From: an uncultured Eubacterium sp.
GTDB lineage: Bacteria > Bacillota > Clostridia > Lachnospirales > Lachnospiraceae
DNA length: 14,603 nt
Assembly: GCA_946611445.1 (NCBI GenBank)
Contig: CAMODP010000028.1
Span: 1-14,603, forward strand
Reading direction: 5' to 3'
Shown here: positions 7,108 through 13,960 of the stretch, in pieces
Layout: the number at the start of each line of letters is the position of its first letter
Position numbering within the stretch: position 1 is the stretch's first letter
Program-made: the position numbers and the translations under genes
The notes under the pieces: model-generated
Told to the model about the DNA's origin: nothing
Seen by the model: the letters and a program-made list of their open reading frames with translations, nothing else
The model's database searches: none

Positions 7108-7863
7108 TCAGATGCACCCGCCCGCGTATATCTTCCGAAGTTCTTCCGTATACACGCCCTGTCTCTCATATATGACCAGCGGTTTCTCCACCTGCATCCG
7201 CGGCCGTCCGCCTCTGCATGCCTCCAGCAGGACCAGATTCGGCTCCCGGTCCGCAAACGGAAACACCAGACGCATCCGCTTCGGCTCCAGACGGTACTCA
7301 CGCAGGACGTCCAGAATTTCCGCCAGACGGAATGGGCGATGTATCAGATAAAACCTGCCCGTTCCCGTGAGGACACGGGCCGTCTGTTCCGCCAGCTCCC
7401 GGAATGTGCAGAGAATCTCATGTCTGGCTGCCGCCGCGCCCTCGTCGGGGTTTACCAGCCCGTGCCGTCCTGTCATATAGGGCGGATTGCTGACGACAAC
7501 ATCAAAGGAGGCTGCACCGAAAATGGACGCAGCCTCTCTGATATCTCCTTCTCTGATCGCAATACGTTCCTGCAGACCGTTGCCTGCCACACTTCGCGCG
7601 GCCATGGCGGCCGCGTATGGCTGAATCTCCAGGCCGGTGATCTGCGCAGTCTCATGTCTGGCAGCCAGAAGGATCGGAATGATTCCGCTGCCGGTTCCCA
7701 TGTCCAGCACCCGTTCTCCCGGTTTCACCCGTGCGAACGCGGCCAGCAGCACGGCATCCATCCCAAAACGAAAGCCCTTTCCCGCCTGCAGAATATGATA
7801 CCCGTTCTGCAAATCATCCAGTTGTTCGTCCTCCCGGATCTCCCAGCTTTCTCCGGCACTCAC
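7108..7863 (-). CDS. trmN6: tRNA1(Val) (adenine-37 N6)-methyltransferase family protein (TrmN6/YfiC-like)
   Basis: The 251-residue protein is an SAM-dependent N6-adenine methyltransferase. It shows the motif around F33-A41 (RFGMDAVLLAAF), SAM-binding motif I VLDMGTGSG (52-60), the acidic end of strand 2 at E79, and catalytic NPPY (126-129). The E. coli homologue modifies A37 of tRNA1(Val); the Firmicutes member is YabB. The start is GTG at 7863: its GTGA overlaps the ricT stop by four bases, and AAGGAGG lies 10 nt upstream inside the ricT 3' end. This is a classic translational coupling layout. The tRNA target in this organism is inferred from family only. Confidence 0.9.
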   Translation of the reverse strand: MSAGESWEIREDEQLDDLQNGYHILQAGKGFRFGMDAVLLAAFARVKPGERVLDMGTGSGIIPILLAARHETAQITGLEIQPYAAAMAARSVAGNGLQERIAIREGDIREAASIFGAASFDVVVSNPPYMTGRHGLVNPDEGAAAARHEILCTFRELAEQTARVLTGTGRFYLIHRPFRLAEILDVLREYRLEPKRMRLVFPFADREPNLVLLEACRGGRPRMQVEKPLVIYERQGVYTEELRKIYAGGCI

Positions 7864-8876
7864 TCCGCGGATTCCTCCTTTTTATGCTGTTTCTCACGCG
7901 GATGCTTCTCTCTGCCGCCTTTGTCTTTGCCGTCTTTTTCCTTCGCGCCCCTGTCCCTGGGTTCTTTTTCCCTGGACTCTTTTTCTTTGGGCTCTTTTTC
8001 TCTGGGTTCCTTTTCTCTGGACTCTTTGTCCTTTCCGTCTTTCCCTTTGCCGCCCTTGCGCTTCTTCTGACGGATATTCAGTTCGCTCACCGGATATTCG
8101 CTGAGCTCCTTGTCATCGCCGGACTCCACGATGATCCGCACCGTCTGACGCAGGACATTGACGCTCTGTACTTCTCCCTGTATGCCGTCAGAAGCCTGTA
8201 CAATGTCACCCACGCCGGGCAGTTTCTTTTTCAGGTGCTCATATGTCTCCTGCTCGTTTTTCAGACAGCACATCAGCCGGCCGCAGGCACCGGAGATCTT
8301 TGCGGGATTCAGGGACAGGTTCTGCTCCTTCGCCATGCGTATGGAAACAGGCGCAAACTCCGTCAGATACGAACTGCAGCAGAGAGGCCGGCCGCAGACA
8401 CCGATGCCGCCCAGCATGCGGGTCTCATCTCTCACGCCAACCTGACGCAGTTCGATCCGCATCCGGAAAACCGAGGCCAGGTCCTTGACCAGCTCACGGA
8501 AATCGACGCGCCCGTCCGCCGTAAAATAAAACAGCAGCTTCTTTCCGTCAAAGGTATATTCCGCCTGGATCAGTTTCATGTCCAGACCGCGCTCTGCGAT
8601 TTTCTTCCTGCAGATCTTATAGGCTTCTTTTTCCTTCTCGCGGTTTGTTTCTTCCCTTTCTATATCCTGTTCCGTCGCGATGCGCAGCACCGGCCGGAGC
8701 GGCTGCGTCACCCTGCTATCGTCTACCTCCCGGATGCCGAGAACGACACGGCCGCACTCCACGCCGCGGGATGTCTCAACAATCACGCGCGTGCCGCCGC
8801 GCAGTTCCAGTCCGTTCGGATCAAAATAGTACACTTTTCCGCCATTGCGGAAACGCACACCTGCAATACTTGTCAT
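7860..8876 (-). CDS. ricT: RicT (YaaT), PSP1-domain protein of the Ric complex
   Basis: The 338-residue product has the PSP1 domain with the characteristic cysteines CGRPLCC (161-167) and CGRLMCC (198-204). In Bacillus, RicT forms the RicA-RicF-RicT complex, which carries [4Fe-4S] clusters and affects RNase Y-dependent mRNA processing, competence, biofilm and sporulation. The domain occupies about residues 1-270. The remaining 68 residues are an unusual, almost entirely charged tail (mainly K, E, R, D, G) built on 5-residue repeats, absent from the 275-residue Bacillus protein. The start ATG at 8876 has AGAGGAAG that overlaps the holB stop codon, and the gap between the two genes is 11 bp. 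The stop overlaps the trmN6 GTG start. Confidence 0.95.
   Translation of the reverse strand: MTSIAGVRFRNGGKVYYFDPNGLELRGGTRVIVETSRGVECGRVVLGIREVDDSRVTQPLRPVLRIATEQDIEREETNREKEKEAYKICRKKIAERGLDMKLIQAEYTFDGKKLLFYFTADGRVDFRELVKDLASVFRMRIELRQVGVRDETRMLGGIGVCGRPLCCSSYLTEFAPVSIRMAKEQNLSLNPAKISGACGRLMCCLKNEQETYEHLKKKLPGVGDIVQASDGIQGEVQSVNVLRQTVRIIVESGDDKELSEYPVSELNIRQKKRKGGKGKDGKDKESREKEPREKEPKEKESREKEPRDRGAKEKDGKDKGGREKHPREKQHKKEESAE
7963..8022 (-). repeat. 15-bp tandem repeat in ricT encoding K/R-E-K-E-P/S units
   Basis: Four adjacent 15-bp units (7963-7977, 7978-7992, 7993-8007, 8008-8022) differ at a few positions each; on the plus strand they read like TCTTTTTCCCTGGAC. In frame they give REKEP, KEKES-like pentapeptides. 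Weaker units continue on both sides. The copy number could vary by slippage without breaking the frame, since the period is five codons. Confidence 0.8.
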
Positions 8877-8887
8877 GTATCTTCCTC

Positions 8888-9895
8888 TTACTCTTCGTGA
8901 ATGGTCAGGAACAGCAGTTCCATGGTCAATTCAAAGTTTACATTGGCCCGCAGCCTGTCCCCCGCCGTCTGTATCGCCTTCAGGATCTTCTCGATCCCTT
9001 CGTAGGAGCTGACGGAAGCCCTGTCGGACACGGCATTGATCTCTTCCTTGAAAATCAGTCCGTCTATCTCCCTTGTCGCCTTGAACAGCAGGACATCCCG
9101 GAACCACATCGTAAAGATGTCCAGTCTGTCATAGATATCCTGTTTATCTGCGGACCACGCCTTCACGGTCTCGATCATTTCCGCCACTTCCATCTGGCGG
9201 GAATGCTTCAGCAGACGGATGACATCCTCCGTCATCTCCATAAAATCCGTGGATTCCGCCAGGTGCTTGGCCCTGCCGATATTGCCCTGCGCAAAAGAAG
9301 CCTCTATCTCTGCCTGATAATCCGGCACATGAAGCTGGTTCATGAGATAGTCCTTCATGTCATCATCGCTGACAGGTTTCAGATTCAGCCGCACACAGCG
9401 GGAAGTAATCGTCGGAAGGAGTATATCCGGATTGTCTGCCAGCAATATGATCACGGCATAGGCCGGCGGCTCCTCGATCGTTTTCAGCAGAGCATTCTGC
9501 GCCTGCAGCGTCAGCTTAGACGCGTCATCCACGATATAGATCTTATACCGGCTCTCATACGGACGGATGGAAATATCGCCGATCAGCTGCTCCCGGATAT
9601 CATCGATGCCGATGGAATTCGGCTTTTCATGCGTGACGTAAATCACATCCGGGTGGTTGCCGCTCTGTATTTTCCGGCATGACGGACAGACCTGGCACGG
9701 ATCTGTGCCGTGCTCCCGGCACTGCAGCGTCATGGCAAAGACCGTCGCCATCAGCCGCTTTCCGGATCCCCTCTCCCCGCCGAAGATATAGGCATGCGAG
9801 ACTTTGTCCGTACGGATTGCGTTCTTCAGGTGTCCAACCACATCATCATGTCCGACGATTGCTCCGAATCCCAGTTTTTCTTCCAGTTCCCGCAT
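8888..9895 (-). CDS. holB: DNA polymerase III clamp-loader subunit delta prime
   Basis: The 335-residue protein is an AAA+ clamp-loader subunit. It shows the P-loop-like GERGSGKR (40-47), a four-cysteine zinc site C59, C67, C70, C73 (CQVCPSC), the VDDASKLTLQAQNALLKTIEEPP sensor region (about 127-150), and TSRC (about 169-172). The C-terminal collar domain follows. Within the replisome it helps load the sliding clamp onto primed DNA. AGGAGGTG lies about 5 nt before the ATG at 9895. The gene order holB-ricT-trmN6-rsmI is conserved in Firmicutes. A strong extended -10 promoter lies 54 bp upstream, so the group may be expressed separately from the genes ahead of it. Confidence 0.95.
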   Translation of the reverse strand: MRELEEKLGFGAIVGHDDVVGHLKNAIRTDKVSHAYIFGGERGSGKRLMATVFAMTLQCREHGTDPCQVCPSCRKIQSGNHPDVIYVTHEKPNSIGIDDIREQLIGDISIRPYESRYKIYIVDDASKLTLQAQNALLKTIEEPPAYAVIILLADNPDILLPTITSRCVRLNLKPVSDDDMKDYLMNQLHVPDYQAEIEASFAQGNIGRAKHLAESTDFMEMTEDVIRLLKHSRQMEVAEMIETVKAWSADKQDIYDRLDIFTMWFRDVLLFKATREIDGLIFKEEINAVSDRASVSSYEGIEKILKAIQTAGDRLRANVNFELTMELLFLTIHEE

Positions 9896-9948
9896 GTGTA
9901 CACCTCCTCCGGGCAGGCTCCCTGAATATCGTACATGCCTGTGCCTGT

Positions 9949-9957
9949 ATTATACCA
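9949..9957 (-). promoter_or_regulatory. Extended -10 promoter before holB
   Basis: On the minus strand the sequence is TGGTATAAT, a perfect TGN-TATAAT extended -10. A clear -35 box is missing at 16-18 bp, as is common for extended -10 promoters. It lies 54 bp before the holB start in the 99-bp gap, giving the holB-ricT-trmN6-rsmI block its own start point. Confidence 0.6.
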
Positions 9958-9990
9958 TACTACGGCGCGGAAGGACACGGAAAGTTGTCG

Positions 9991-10021
9991 GGAGTCAGAA
10001 GGGACGATTCTCTTTGACTCC
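9991..10021. repeat. GAGTC-type hairpin repeat at the 3' end of the guanylate-kinase-like gene
   Basis: GGAGTCA (9991-9997) pairs with TGACTCC (10015-10021), with partial pairing further in. The sequence resembles the hairpins at 84-112, 1216-1244 and 1484-1511. On the minus strand it is translated: it encodes the last residues GVKENRPF of the kinase-like protein and contains its TGA stop (9995-9997). No T-run follows, so it is not an ordinary terminator. Confidence 0.75.
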
Positions 10022-10600
10022 TGATATATACGCCCGGACAGCCTCCAGACATTCGGGAAATGTCCCGTTATTGGAAAATCGCTGCCGGATGTCCGCGGCA
10101 GCCAGTTTCTCTTCGGAAAAATCTTCACTGTCCGCCAGAAACCGTCTGCACAGCTCTGCGTAATTCGGCTCCGCCTGCCTGCGCTCGCGCTTCAGCGCGC
10201 GCTCCAGGCGCAGTCCGTCTTCCGTTTCTATATAAATGGGGACGACCGTATCATCTCCGAAATGCGCCCGCATCCTGACCAGGGATTCGGGCGTCCCGAT
10301 TCCGAGATAATCCGCTTCCTCCGGCCGAATCCGGCCGTTATCTGCCGTGAAATAATACCAGTCACCGAGAACCGTATGATAGACGCGTTCCTCTATCACC
10401 TGTCCTTTTTCCCGCAGTCCGGCAAGGTACTGCGCATCGACAAACCAGTACTCTCTCCCGTCCTTCTCATTTTCTCTCATGGGTCTCGTCGTACAGAGAA
10501 CGATCGGCCGAAGCCCCAGCTCTGTGTCTTTGATCAGGTCACGGTATATGTGATCCTTCCCCGTGGCGCTTTTGCCCATGATATAAAAGATTCTGCCCAT
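9995..10600 (-). CDS. Guanylate-kinase-like P-loop protein in the holB operon
   Basis: The 201-residue protein has the nucleoside-monophosphate kinase fold of guanylate kinase. The P-loop is GKSATGKD (9-16), differing from the usual GPSGxGKG/S of Gmk. The GMP-binding segment TTRPMRENEKDGREYWFVD (about 38-56) is well kept. A LERALKRERRQ lid-like helix is at about 150-160. Family knowledge suggests GMP to GDP phosphorylation, but the changed P-loop makes it likely that this is a paralogue of the housekeeping enzyme, so no symbol is given. It occupies the place where Bacillus has tmk ahead of holB. AGGGAGAG precedes the ATG at 10600. The final residues and stop codon come from a hairpin repeat. 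DUF1294 lies 42 bp upstream. Confidence 0.8.
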   Translation of the reverse strand: MGRIFYIMGKSATGKDHIYRDLIKDTELGLRPIVLCTTRPMRENEKDGREYWFVDAQYLAGLREKGQVIEERVYHTVLGDWYYFTADNGRIRPEEADYLGIGTPESLVRMRAHFGDDTVVPIYIETEDGLRLERALKRERRQAEPNYAELCRRFLADSEDFSEEKLAAADIRQRFSNNGTFPECLEAVRAYISGVKENRPF

Positions 10601-10642
10601 CTCTCTCCCTGTTCCGGCGCTATCTCCGGATACCTGCTCTTT

Positions 10643-10942
10643 CTACCGCGCGCACAGCGTCCAGGCCAGTCCCGCCAGAATGCCCAGCTGCAGAACAAGA
10701 ATCAGCGGGATGCCGGCTGCAAAACGCCGCTTCCGTATCTTGTGCCTGCACAAATGCATGGCTGCCAGGCTCCCGGCCGCACCCCCCAGAAGCGCAAGTG
10801 CAAAAAGCCGGGATTCCGGTATGCGCCATTTCCCCCGGACAGCCCTTCGTTTATCCGCTGAAAAGGCAGCAAATGCCGCGATGTTCATAAAAACGATCCA
10901 CAGCACTGCTGCCTCTGCCATCCACGTCAGACCGGCGCTCAC
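10643..10942 (-). CDS. DUF1294 small membrane protein
   Basis: The 99-residue product matches the DUF1294 pattern: MNIAAFAAFSADKRRA (19-34), KWRIPESRLFALALLGGAAGSLAAMHLCRHKIRKRRF (38-74), then a terminal hydrophobic helix. There are about three membrane segments (8-27, 47-63, 75-95). The function of DUF1294 is unknown; some members are fused to a cold-shock domain, absent here. The GTG start at 10942 shares GTGA with the stop of the aldo/keto reductase, a coupling layout like that of ricT/trmN6, although no strong ribosome site is visible. An ATG seven codons later (10921) is an alternative start. Confidence 0.8.
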   Translation of the reverse strand: MSAGLTWMAEAAVLWIVFMNIAAFAAFSADKRRAVRGKWRIPESRLFALALLGGAAGSLAAMHLCRHKIRKRRFAAGIPLILVLQLGILAGLAWTLCAR

Positions 10943-12120
10943 GACAGTCTCATAAACTTTCTGGCAACTGTCATCGCCACACGATAGTGCAGCGGCCGCA
11001 GCTCCCTGTCAGCTTTTTTCAGTTCCTGAATGATGGAAATATGCTGCGGGCAGTGCTTCTCGCAGCGGCCGCAGCCCACGCACTGGGTGGCAAAAGGCGC
11101 TTCCCTGCGCAGGGCTACCGTCTGGAAGTATTCGTGACGGCCGTCTCCTTTGCCTTCCATGTACATCTCATTCCAGCACCGGAAAATACCGGGAATGTCC
11201 ACCCCCTGCGGGCAGGGCATGCAGTAGCCGCAGCCGGTGCAGCCAACTTTGATCTTCTCATTGATCAGGTCGCGTATCCTGCCGATCAGGCGATGATCCT
11301 TCTCCGTCATGCAGCCCGGCTCCATTTTTGAAGCGATCCGGCAGTTCTCTTCCACCATCTCTGTCGAATTCATTCCGGACAGTACACAGGTTACCTCGCT
11401 CTGGTCCCACAGCCAGGTAAATGCCAGCTCCGCTGCCGTGCGCTTTTTCGGGTCCGCAGCCAGCAGCCGCTTCACCTTTTCCGGCAGCAGCGTCACCAGA
11501 CGGCCTCCGCGCAGCGGCTCCATGATAATGACGGGAATTCCCTTCGCCGCCGCAGCCTGCAGTCCTTTCCGTCCCGCCTGGCTGACTTCATCCATATAAT
11601 TGTACTGAATCTGGCAGAAGTCCCAGTCATAGGCATCCAGAATCTTCAGGAACATATCGGTATTGCCGTGGAAGGAAAATCCGATATTCCGGATCTGCCC
11701 GGACGCCTTCTTTTCAGCGATCCAGTCCTCGATCCCTGCCTTTTTCAGATTCTCCCAGGCCTGCAGGTCCGTCAGCATATGCATCAGGTAGTAGTCGACA
11801 CGGTCGGTCTTCAGGCGCGTCAGCTCCTCGTTGAAGTACTTGTCAATAGAGGCCCTGTTCCGGATCAGATACTGGGGCAGCTTGGTGGCGATGTTGACCT
11901 TGTCCCGGACCCGGTTGCGGGAAAGGATCTCGCCGAGAGCAGCCTCGCTCCCCGGATATATATATGCCGTGTCAAAATAATTCACGCCGTTCTCTATGGC
12001 CAGCAGGATCTCCCTTTCCGCCTTGTCAATATCGATGCCGGCACCCTTGCGGGAAAAGCGCATGCAGCCGTATCCCAGTATCGATATCGGTTCGCCGTGT
12101 CTGTCATTTCTGTATTTCAT
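10939..12120 (-). CDS. Aldo/keto reductase with C-terminal 4Fe-4S domain
   Basis: The 393-residue protein has an aldo/keto reductase barrel (about 1-280) with the catalytic set D50, Y55, K80 and H114 in the contexts NYFDTAYIYPGSE, ATK and LMHML. A ferredoxin-like tail follows, with cysteines C294, C297, C300, C303 (CTGCGYCMPCP) and C347, C350, C353, C357 (CVGCGRCEKHCP), enough for two iron-sulfur clusters. Such Fe-S aldo/keto reductases are common in anaerobes and probably pass electrons between the clusters and a carbonyl substrate; the substrate is unknown. AGAGGTGA precedes the ATG at 12120. The YdcF-like gene ends 15 bp upstream and DUF1294 overlaps its stop, so it is in an operon. Confidence 0.92.
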   Translation of the reverse strand: MKYRNDRHGEPISILGYGCMRFSRKGAGIDIDKAEREILLAIENGVNYFDTAYIYPGSEAALGEILSRNRVRDKVNIATKLPQYLIRNRASIDKYFNEELTRLKTDRVDYYLMHMLTDLQAWENLKKAGIEDWIAEKKASGQIRNIGFSFHGNTDMFLKILDAYDWDFCQIQYNYMDEVSQAGRKGLQAAAAKGIPVIIMEPLRGGRLVTLLPEKVKRLLAADPKKRTAAELAFTWLWDQSEVTCVLSGMNSTEMVEENCRIASKMEPGCMTEKDHRLIGRIRDLINEKIKVGCTGCGYCMPCPQGVDIPGIFRCWNEMYMEGKGDGRHEYFQTVALRREAPFATQCVGCGRCEKHCPQHISIIQELKKADRELRPLHYRVAMTVARKFMRLS

Positions 12121-12135
12121 TCTTTATTCACCTCT

Positions 12136-12906
12136 TCAAAAGGGCAGCCGGAATGTCCGCAGCCACTCGTACAGAATGCCGCACTGCTCCCGCACATAAA
12201 ATGTCGGCAGCAGCCAGGCGGCCGTCCTTGTGGGCACCGCTCCCGCAGAGATGCCCATGCTCTCTGCTATATGCAGGGCGCGGTATTCGTGATACTCATT
12301 CGTGATAACCGCAAGCTCCTGCGGCAGGCCCTCATCCCGGATCAGCTTCATGGAAAATGCTATATTTTCAACGGTCGAAGTCGATCGGTCCTCCATGTAA
12401 AGGCGGGAGGGATCGATCCCGCGTGCTGTGAGATCGCGGTACATACACAGAGCTTCCGTGATCTCTTCGTCCGGCCCCTGCCCGCCGGAAAGCACGCAGG
12501 AAGCCTCCGGATGGCTGCACAGCCAGTCATACGCGCAGTCCAGCCGTCTCTGCAGACTCAGGCTCGGCCTGGTGCCTTTCACCTGACAGCCCAGGACGAT
12601 GCCGGTGGCATTTTCCGAAGGTTGTCTTACCGCAGCTCCGAAAATGCATACGGATGTCAGTACTGCCAGGAATGCTCCTGCAATGAATATGGCACACACC
12701 AGACCCAGAAGCAGCCGCCCCGCACGATGCTGTCCCAGCATCTCCGTGCCCCGGCAGAATGACTCCCACCGCAGGCTCAGAAGAAGAATAAGGGCTGACA
12801 GAAACAGCCCGACGGCAGATCCGAAATTCCGCACAGAGTAAAAGCAGGGAAGACCGAAGGTGAGCAGCCCCAGGCAGCCCAGCAAAATTCCGGCAGTACG
12901 CAGCAT
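12136..12906 (-). CDS. YdcF/SanA-like membrane protein with DUF218 domain
   Basis: The 256-residue product has three predicted membrane helices (about 4-24, 28-46 and 64-90) followed by a DUF218 domain (about 98-245). The domain shows IVLGCQVKGTRPSLSLQRRL, VLSGGQGPDEEITEA, MEDRSTSTVENIAFSM and VITNEYHEYRAL, the usual conserved blocks. DUF218 proteins such as YdcF, SanA and ElyC are linked to envelope integrity and SAM or lipid-carrier handling, but the reaction is not established. The frame extends 28 codons upstream into the flavoprotein gene; GAGGAGG just before the ATG at 12906 fixes the start, 8 bp after the flavoprotein stop. Confidence 0.88.
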   Translation of the reverse strand: MLRTAGILLGCLGLLTFGLPCFYSVRNFGSAVGLFLSALILLLSLRWESFCRGTEMLGQHRAGRLLLGLVCAIFIAGAFLAVLTSVCIFGAAVRQPSENATGIVLGCQVKGTRPSLSLQRRLDCAYDWLCSHPEASCVLSGGQGPDEEITEALCMYRDLTARGIDPSRLYMEDRSTSTVENIAFSMKLIRDEGLPQELAVITNEYHEYRALHIAESMGISAGAVPTRTAAWLLPTFYVREQCGILYEWLRTFRLPF

Positions 12907-12914
12907 ATGCCTCC

Positions 12915-13532
12915 TCACCTCACAAAATGCGTCGGAATCCAGTCCTCCGTCTCCGGCAGACCGTATTTTTCTTTCCCGTCCGCAATGCACTTCATCAGAA
13001 ACGCCATATTCCTGGCCAGCACACGCATGGTCTGAAGGCCCTCACCGTCCTGCGCCGCCTCACCCGGCATGCGTCCGTGCACGCTGTTCCAGTACTGGCT
13101 GGAAGCTACGGGCATCCCGGAAATGGTAAAGTACTTATTCAGCTCGTCAAACGTCGCGGAAAGGCCGCCGCGGCGTGCAACCACAACGCTGGCGCCCACC
13201 TTCATGGTCTTGTCAAAAGACGTGCTGTAGAACAGCCTGTCGAGGAAGGAGATCATCGTGCCGTTCGCCGACGCGTAATAAACCGGGCTGGCAATCACCA
13301 GGCCGTCCGCAGCTTCCAGCTTCGGCGCGGTCTCGTTCACCAGGTCATCAATGGCGCATTTACCCAGGGAAATACATCTGCCGCAGGCCACACAGCCGCG
13401 TACGGCTTTGTTGCCGACATGTACAAGCTCTGTCTCGATCCCTTCCTTCTGAAAAACATGTACCATTTCCTCTATCGCCAGCGCCGTATTGCCCTGCGCG
13501 TGGGGAGATCCGTTCAGTATCAATACCTTCAT
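12915..13532 (-). CDS. Iron-sulfur flavoprotein / NADPH-dependent FMN reductase family
   Basis: The 205-residue protein has the flavodoxin-like FMN-binding start MKVLILNGSPHAQGNT (GSP at 8-10, N15-T16) and a compact cysteine motif C47-x2-C50-x2-C53-x5-C59, which fits the CX2CX2CX4-7C pattern of iron-sulfur flavoproteins. The ASPVYYASANGTMISFLDRLFY segment (about 81-102) is the second FMN loop. Family members are small anaerobic electron-transfer proteins or quinone/peroxide-reducing enzymes; the partner is unknown. It is the first gene of the long minus-strand run, with a likely promoter at 13602-13631. Its ATG overlaps the TAA of the upstream remnant frame (TAATG). The ribosome site is AAGGAA, moderate. 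Confidence 0.9.
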   Translation of the reverse strand: MKVLILNGSPHAQGNTALAIEEMVHVFQKEGIETELVHVGNKAVRGCVACGRCISLGKCAIDDLVNETAPKLEAADGLVIASPVYYASANGTMISFLDRLFYSTSFDKTMKVGASVVVARRGGLSATFDELNKYFTISGMPVASSQYWNSVHGRMPGEAAQDGEGLQTMRVLARNMAFLMKCIADGKEKYGLPETEDWIPTHFVR

Positions 13533-13563
13533 TACTCTTTATTCCTTTTCAGTATATATATTT

Positions 13564-13634
13564 CTGTTGCCCGTGCAGCCTTATCTTCTGATGCCGGATA
13601 CATTTTATCACAGAAGACACTCTGCGGGCAACAG
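13564..13634. promoter_or_regulatory. 71-bp imperfect inverted repeat around the flavoprotein promoter
   Basis: CTGTTGCCCG (13564-13573) is matched by its exact complement CGGGCAACAG (13625-13634). Further in, CTTCTG (13585-13590) is matched by CAGAAG (13611-13616), with a 3-nt offset. The right half carries the -35 box and the left half lies in the expected transcript leader, so the whole cannot fold as one RNA made from this promoter; paired protein binding sites are more likely. Confidence 0.55.
13602..13631 (-). promoter_or_regulatory. Candidate promoter of the flavoprotein-led operon
   Basis: On the minus strand TTGCCC (13631-13626) and TAAAAT (13607-13602) are spaced 18 bp, matching four and five of six consensus bases. 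The -10 box is about 70 bp before the flavoprotein start and directly downstream of an intrinsic terminator that would isolate the operon from upstream reading. Confidence 0.5.
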
Positions 13635-13648
13635 ACAGGCGCGCACAT

Positions 13649-13673
13649 AAAAAAGGACTGCCGCGGCAGTCCT
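13649..13673 (-). terminator. Intrinsic terminator behind the DUF4118-like remnant
   Basis: On the minus strand the stem AGGACTGC / GCAGTCCT (13673-13666 and 13661-13654) with loop CGCG runs directly into a six-T tract (13654-13649, sharing the last stem base). This is a textbook Rho-independent terminator. It lies inside the open frame of the remnant, which supports that frame being broken, and it insulates the flavoprotein promoter. Confidence 0.85.
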
Positions 13674-13905
13674 CTTTGAAGAGAGACGACCAGCACAGCC
13701 AGCACGAAGATCAATGGTACATGCACATCGGTCGTACTGATCGTCCGCAGAAATACACATGTAAGAGATGCGCAGGCCATTGAAAGCAGCCAGATCAGCC
13801 AGCCCCGCAATGAAAAGATGATATAAGATCTCCAGTTACACAGCTTCATCCGGACGGTTCACCTCCCTGCCGGTCTGACGGGCATCTCCCGCATGGTACG
13901 CCTTT

Positions 13906-13932
13906 ATTATAAAACGCACACGGAAAAAGCAA
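13906..13932 (-). promoter_or_regulatory. Candidate promoter of the DUF4118-like remnant
   Basis: A perfect TATAAT lies at 13911-13906 on the minus strand, with TTGCTT at 13932-13927 giving a short 15-bp spacer. It is followed by AGGGAGGT and the ATG at 13849, so the 5' signals of the remnant gene are preserved. Confidence 0.45.
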
Positions 13933-13960
13933 CAGTTAAGAAGCTGTAAAGAAACCGGGG

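Larger units (their letters stand above)
13532..13849 (-). pseudogene. Truncated gene resembling the start of a DUF4118 membrane protein
   Basis: The frame codes for 105 residues. Residues 1-58 look real: one or two hydrophobic helices (about 14-33 and 43-57) with TTDVHVPLIFVLAVLVVS, which resembles the N-terminal helices of DUF4118 sensor-kinase-type proteins. After that the frame runs through an intrinsic terminator (13649-13673) and gives a Cys/Lys-rich stretch with no family character, ending at TAA one base into the flavoprotein ATG. A -10 TATAAT (13906-13911) and AGGGAGGT ahead of the ATG at 13849 are intact. I read it as the 5' remnant of a larger gene, or less likely as a short membrane peptide gene. 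The family assignment is from memory of the motif and is moderate. Confidence 0.45.

Noticed and set aside
6427..8070. A 547-codon plus-strand open frame across rsmI, trmN6 and ricT
   Set aside because: It is antisense to three well-supported conserved genes, is rich in Pro, Arg, Ser and Phe with repeats copied from the ricT tail, and matches no family. It is a consequence of GC-rich codon use on the other strand.
7731..8900. A 389-codon plus-strand open frame over ricT
   Set aside because: It mirrors ricT codons. The hydrophobic Phe/Leu-rich part is simply the complement of the Lys/Glu-rich tail, not a real membrane protein.
8645..9682. A 345-codon plus-strand open frame over ricT and holB
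   Set aside because: It is antisense to holB, which has clear motifs and a ribosome binding site; this frame has neither.
11668..12762. A 364-codon plus-strand open frame over the aldo/keto reductase and YdcF-like genes
   Set aside because: It lies opposite two well-recognised genes and has His/Arg/Gln-rich content typical of shadow frames.
13931..13946. ACAG...CTGT pairing near a T-rich stretch after the YjbQ gene, considered as a terminator
   Set aside because: The stem is only about four base pairs, too weak to call.
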